A stretch of 42,065 nt of DNA, taken from contig WASQ01000053.1 of NCBI GenBank assembly GCA_009712185.1, forward strand, positions 35,520-77,584, read 5' to 3'. The stretch is from Telmatospirillum sp. Lineage in GTDB: Bacteria > Pseudomonadota > Alphaproteobacteria > Rhodospirillales > Magnetospirillaceae. This document shows positions 40,915 to 42,065 of this stretch, one piece after another (the first letter of the stretch is position 1; each line of letters begins with the position of its first letter). The position numbers were made by a program, and so were the translations under genes. The notes below the pieces were generated by a model. That model made no database searches and was not told the DNA's origin. It saw only the letters and a list, made by a program, of their open reading frames with translations.

Positions 40915-42030
40915 ATGCGGTTTTCAAAAATGCTGATGGGGCTGGCCCTGCCGGTCGTGGTTGCGGGCTGTTCAACCCTGACGGGAGCGACGGGGCAACG
41001 TCAGGATCTTTCGAAAGCTGATCAGGGCGCCACGCCCTTCACCCAGGCCCTGGCGAAGGAATATGACGCCTTCGCCCGGTCATCCCGGCTTCAGGCCGAT
41101 CCCTCGGCGGCCGATCATTTCGCCGGCAAGGGAAAGGCCGCCGCCCAGGGGGCGACGGTCGTGCCCGAGGATCCTTCCGCCTGGTCGATTACCGACCGGC
41201 GGGGAGAGCAGGATCTGGCCGCCGGCCGCGAACGCCTGATGGCGGCCCTTGCCAACAGCGCGCCGCACCGGGTGCCGATGCTGAGCGCCACGGCGCAGGT
41301 GAAATACGACTGTTGGGTCGCCCAGGAACGCCAGCCCCACCGGGCCGGCGAGGTGACGCCCTGCCACCGCGATTTCATGGCCGCGATGGATGCCATCGAC
41401 GAACAGGCCCGGATGGGCGCCCTGATGGACGCCTCGTCGCTTGCCGCGGGCGGCCGTCTGCCGGGCGGAACCGTCGCCACGGCCTCGCATGAGGGACGGG
41501 CCTCCGCCGCTTCCGCCTCCAATTCCACCCCTGCGGCGGCGTCCTCCGCCGCTTTGCCGCCGTCGCCATCGGCCCCGGCGGCAAGTCCGGTAACGGCCGC
41601 AACCCAGGTCCCGGCCGTCGCCCCGGGAAGCCTGACCGTGGCCTCCGCCGCGACCCCCGTCGCCGTCGCGGGCCATGTCTCCAGCGCCGGCAAGCCGGGC
41701 AGCTATCAGGTCTTCTTCGATTTCAACCGGTCCCGTCTGTCGCGGGAGGCCAGCCCCATGATCACCAGTGTCGCCGCCGCGGCGCGCGCCGCCGGCTACC
41801 CGAAGCTGGTGGTGATCGGATATACCGATCTGACCGGCTCCCGGTCTTATAATAAGCGGCTGTCGCTGCGCCGGGCCGAAGCGGTGCGCCGCCAGTTGAT
41901 CGCCGCCGGCGTGCCTTCCTCCCGGGTGACCGTCGAGGGGCGTGGCAGGGCCGATCCGCTGGTTTCCACCGCCGACGGCGTGCGGGAACCGCAAAACCGG
42001 CGGGTCGTCGTTCAGTTTCAGGCGGGGTGA
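40915..42030 (+). CDS. OmpA-family lipoprotein
   Basis: A 371-residue envelope protein. The signal peptide ends with the lipobox VVAGC (Cys19), so it should be a lipoprotein anchored in a membrane, likely the outer one. A middle domain (about 30-170) has two cysteines (KYDCWVAQ, VTPCHRDF), followed by a low-complexity Ala/Ser/Pro/Thr linker (about 190-255). The C-terminal OmpA domain, peptidoglycan-binding, reads YQVFFDFNRSRLSREA, then GYTDLTGSRSYNKRLSLRRAEAVRRQL and PQNRRVVVQF. AAGGGAG lies upstream of 40915, which was preferred over the 40876 start. It likely ties the outer membrane to the cell wall. Confidence 0.88.
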   Translation: MRFSKMLMGLALPVVVAGCSTLTGATGQRQDLSKADQGATPFTQALAKEYDAFARSSRLQADPSAADHFAGKGKAAAQGATVVPEDPSAWSITDRRGEQDLAAGRERLMAALANSAPHRVPMLSATAQVKYDCWVAQERQPHRAGEVTPCHRDFMAAMDAIDEQARMGALMDASSLAAGGRLPGGTVATASHEGRASAASASNSTPAAASSAALPPSPSAPAASPVTAATQVPAVAPGSLTVASAATPVAVAGHVSSAGKPGSYQVFFDFNRSRLSREASPMITSVAAAARAAGYPKLVVIGYTDLTGSRSYNKRLSLRRAEAVRRQLIAAGVPSSRVTVEGRGRADPLVSTADGVREPQNRRVVVQFQAG

Positions 42031-42037
42031 GGGGCCC

Positions 42038-42065
42038 GGGGGGGGGGGGGGGGGGGGGGGGGGGG
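42038..42065. other. Homopolymer G tract at contig end (probable artefact)
   Basis: This is a run of 28 G to the end of the window, directly after GGGGCCC. It mirrors the 28 C at the left end. Real sequence is trustworthy only to about 42030. Confidence 0.75.

Overview
The window is GC-rich DNA with tightly packed genes. It most resembles a free-living alphaproteobacterium of the Rhodospirillales/Azospirillaceae type. The clues are a SAM-II riboswitch in front of metZ, an alphaproteobacterial-type tRNA-Gly(CCC), a Porin_4-type porin, and protein families typical of that group. No rRNA or housekeeping marker fixes the species. Both ends are 28-nt homopolymer runs (C28 at the left, G28 at the right) that read as poly-G going outward, so the contig ends are probably sequencing or assembly artefacts.

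Region 1 (106-7317) is a sugar operon on the + strand. It holds an RbsACB-like ABC importer (ATPase, permease, periplasmic binding protein), a FucO-like iron alcohol dehydrogenase, a FucU-type mutarotase and a RhaB-type rhamnulokinase. Together they would import a methylpentose, speed its anomer exchange, phosphorylate the ketose and reduce the resulting lactaldehyde. The isomerase and aldolase are not in the window. A porin and a methyl-accepting chemotaxis protein follow (7759-10806).

Region 2 (11166-19057) looks like an accessory defence or conflict locus. It has a Type IIG-like DNA methyltransferase with an N-terminal nuclease-like domain, then a tight set of three genes: a small EACC1-like protein, an HEIGH zinc metalloprotease whose start overlaps it, and a 954-residue protein joining a right-handed beta-helix to two CbbX-like AAA+ domains. 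I know of no named system with this composition, and it is the best candidate here for something undescribed.

Region 3 (19555-28402) holds a secreted retropepsin-like protein whose second active-site Asp is replaced, an IclR regulator divergent from a CynX/NimT-type exporter with two operator-like palindromes near the IclR start, and a minus-strand operon (split transketolase, beta-hydroxyacid dehydrogenase, MHS-family transporter) divergent from a GcvA-like LysR regulator.

Region 4 (28714-39321) is a 10.6-kb integrative mobilizable element inserted in the 3' half of tRNA-Gly(CCC), bounded by 48-bp direct repeats. It carries a tyrosine integrase, a MobV relaxase with an oriT-like hairpin, a rolling-circle-type rep gene broken by an in-frame TAG, a serine resolvase with a 55-bp duplication over its start, an XRE/ImmA plus PIN (DUF4411) toxin-antitoxin-like pair, an HTH/AT-hook protein, a lipoprotein and small hypothetical proteins. 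It looks like a plasmid that became an integrated element.

Region 5 (39275-42030) returns to the chromosome: the intact tRNA-Gly, a promoter, SAM-II riboswitch and terminator-like hairpin in front of metZ, and an OmpA-domain lipoprotein.
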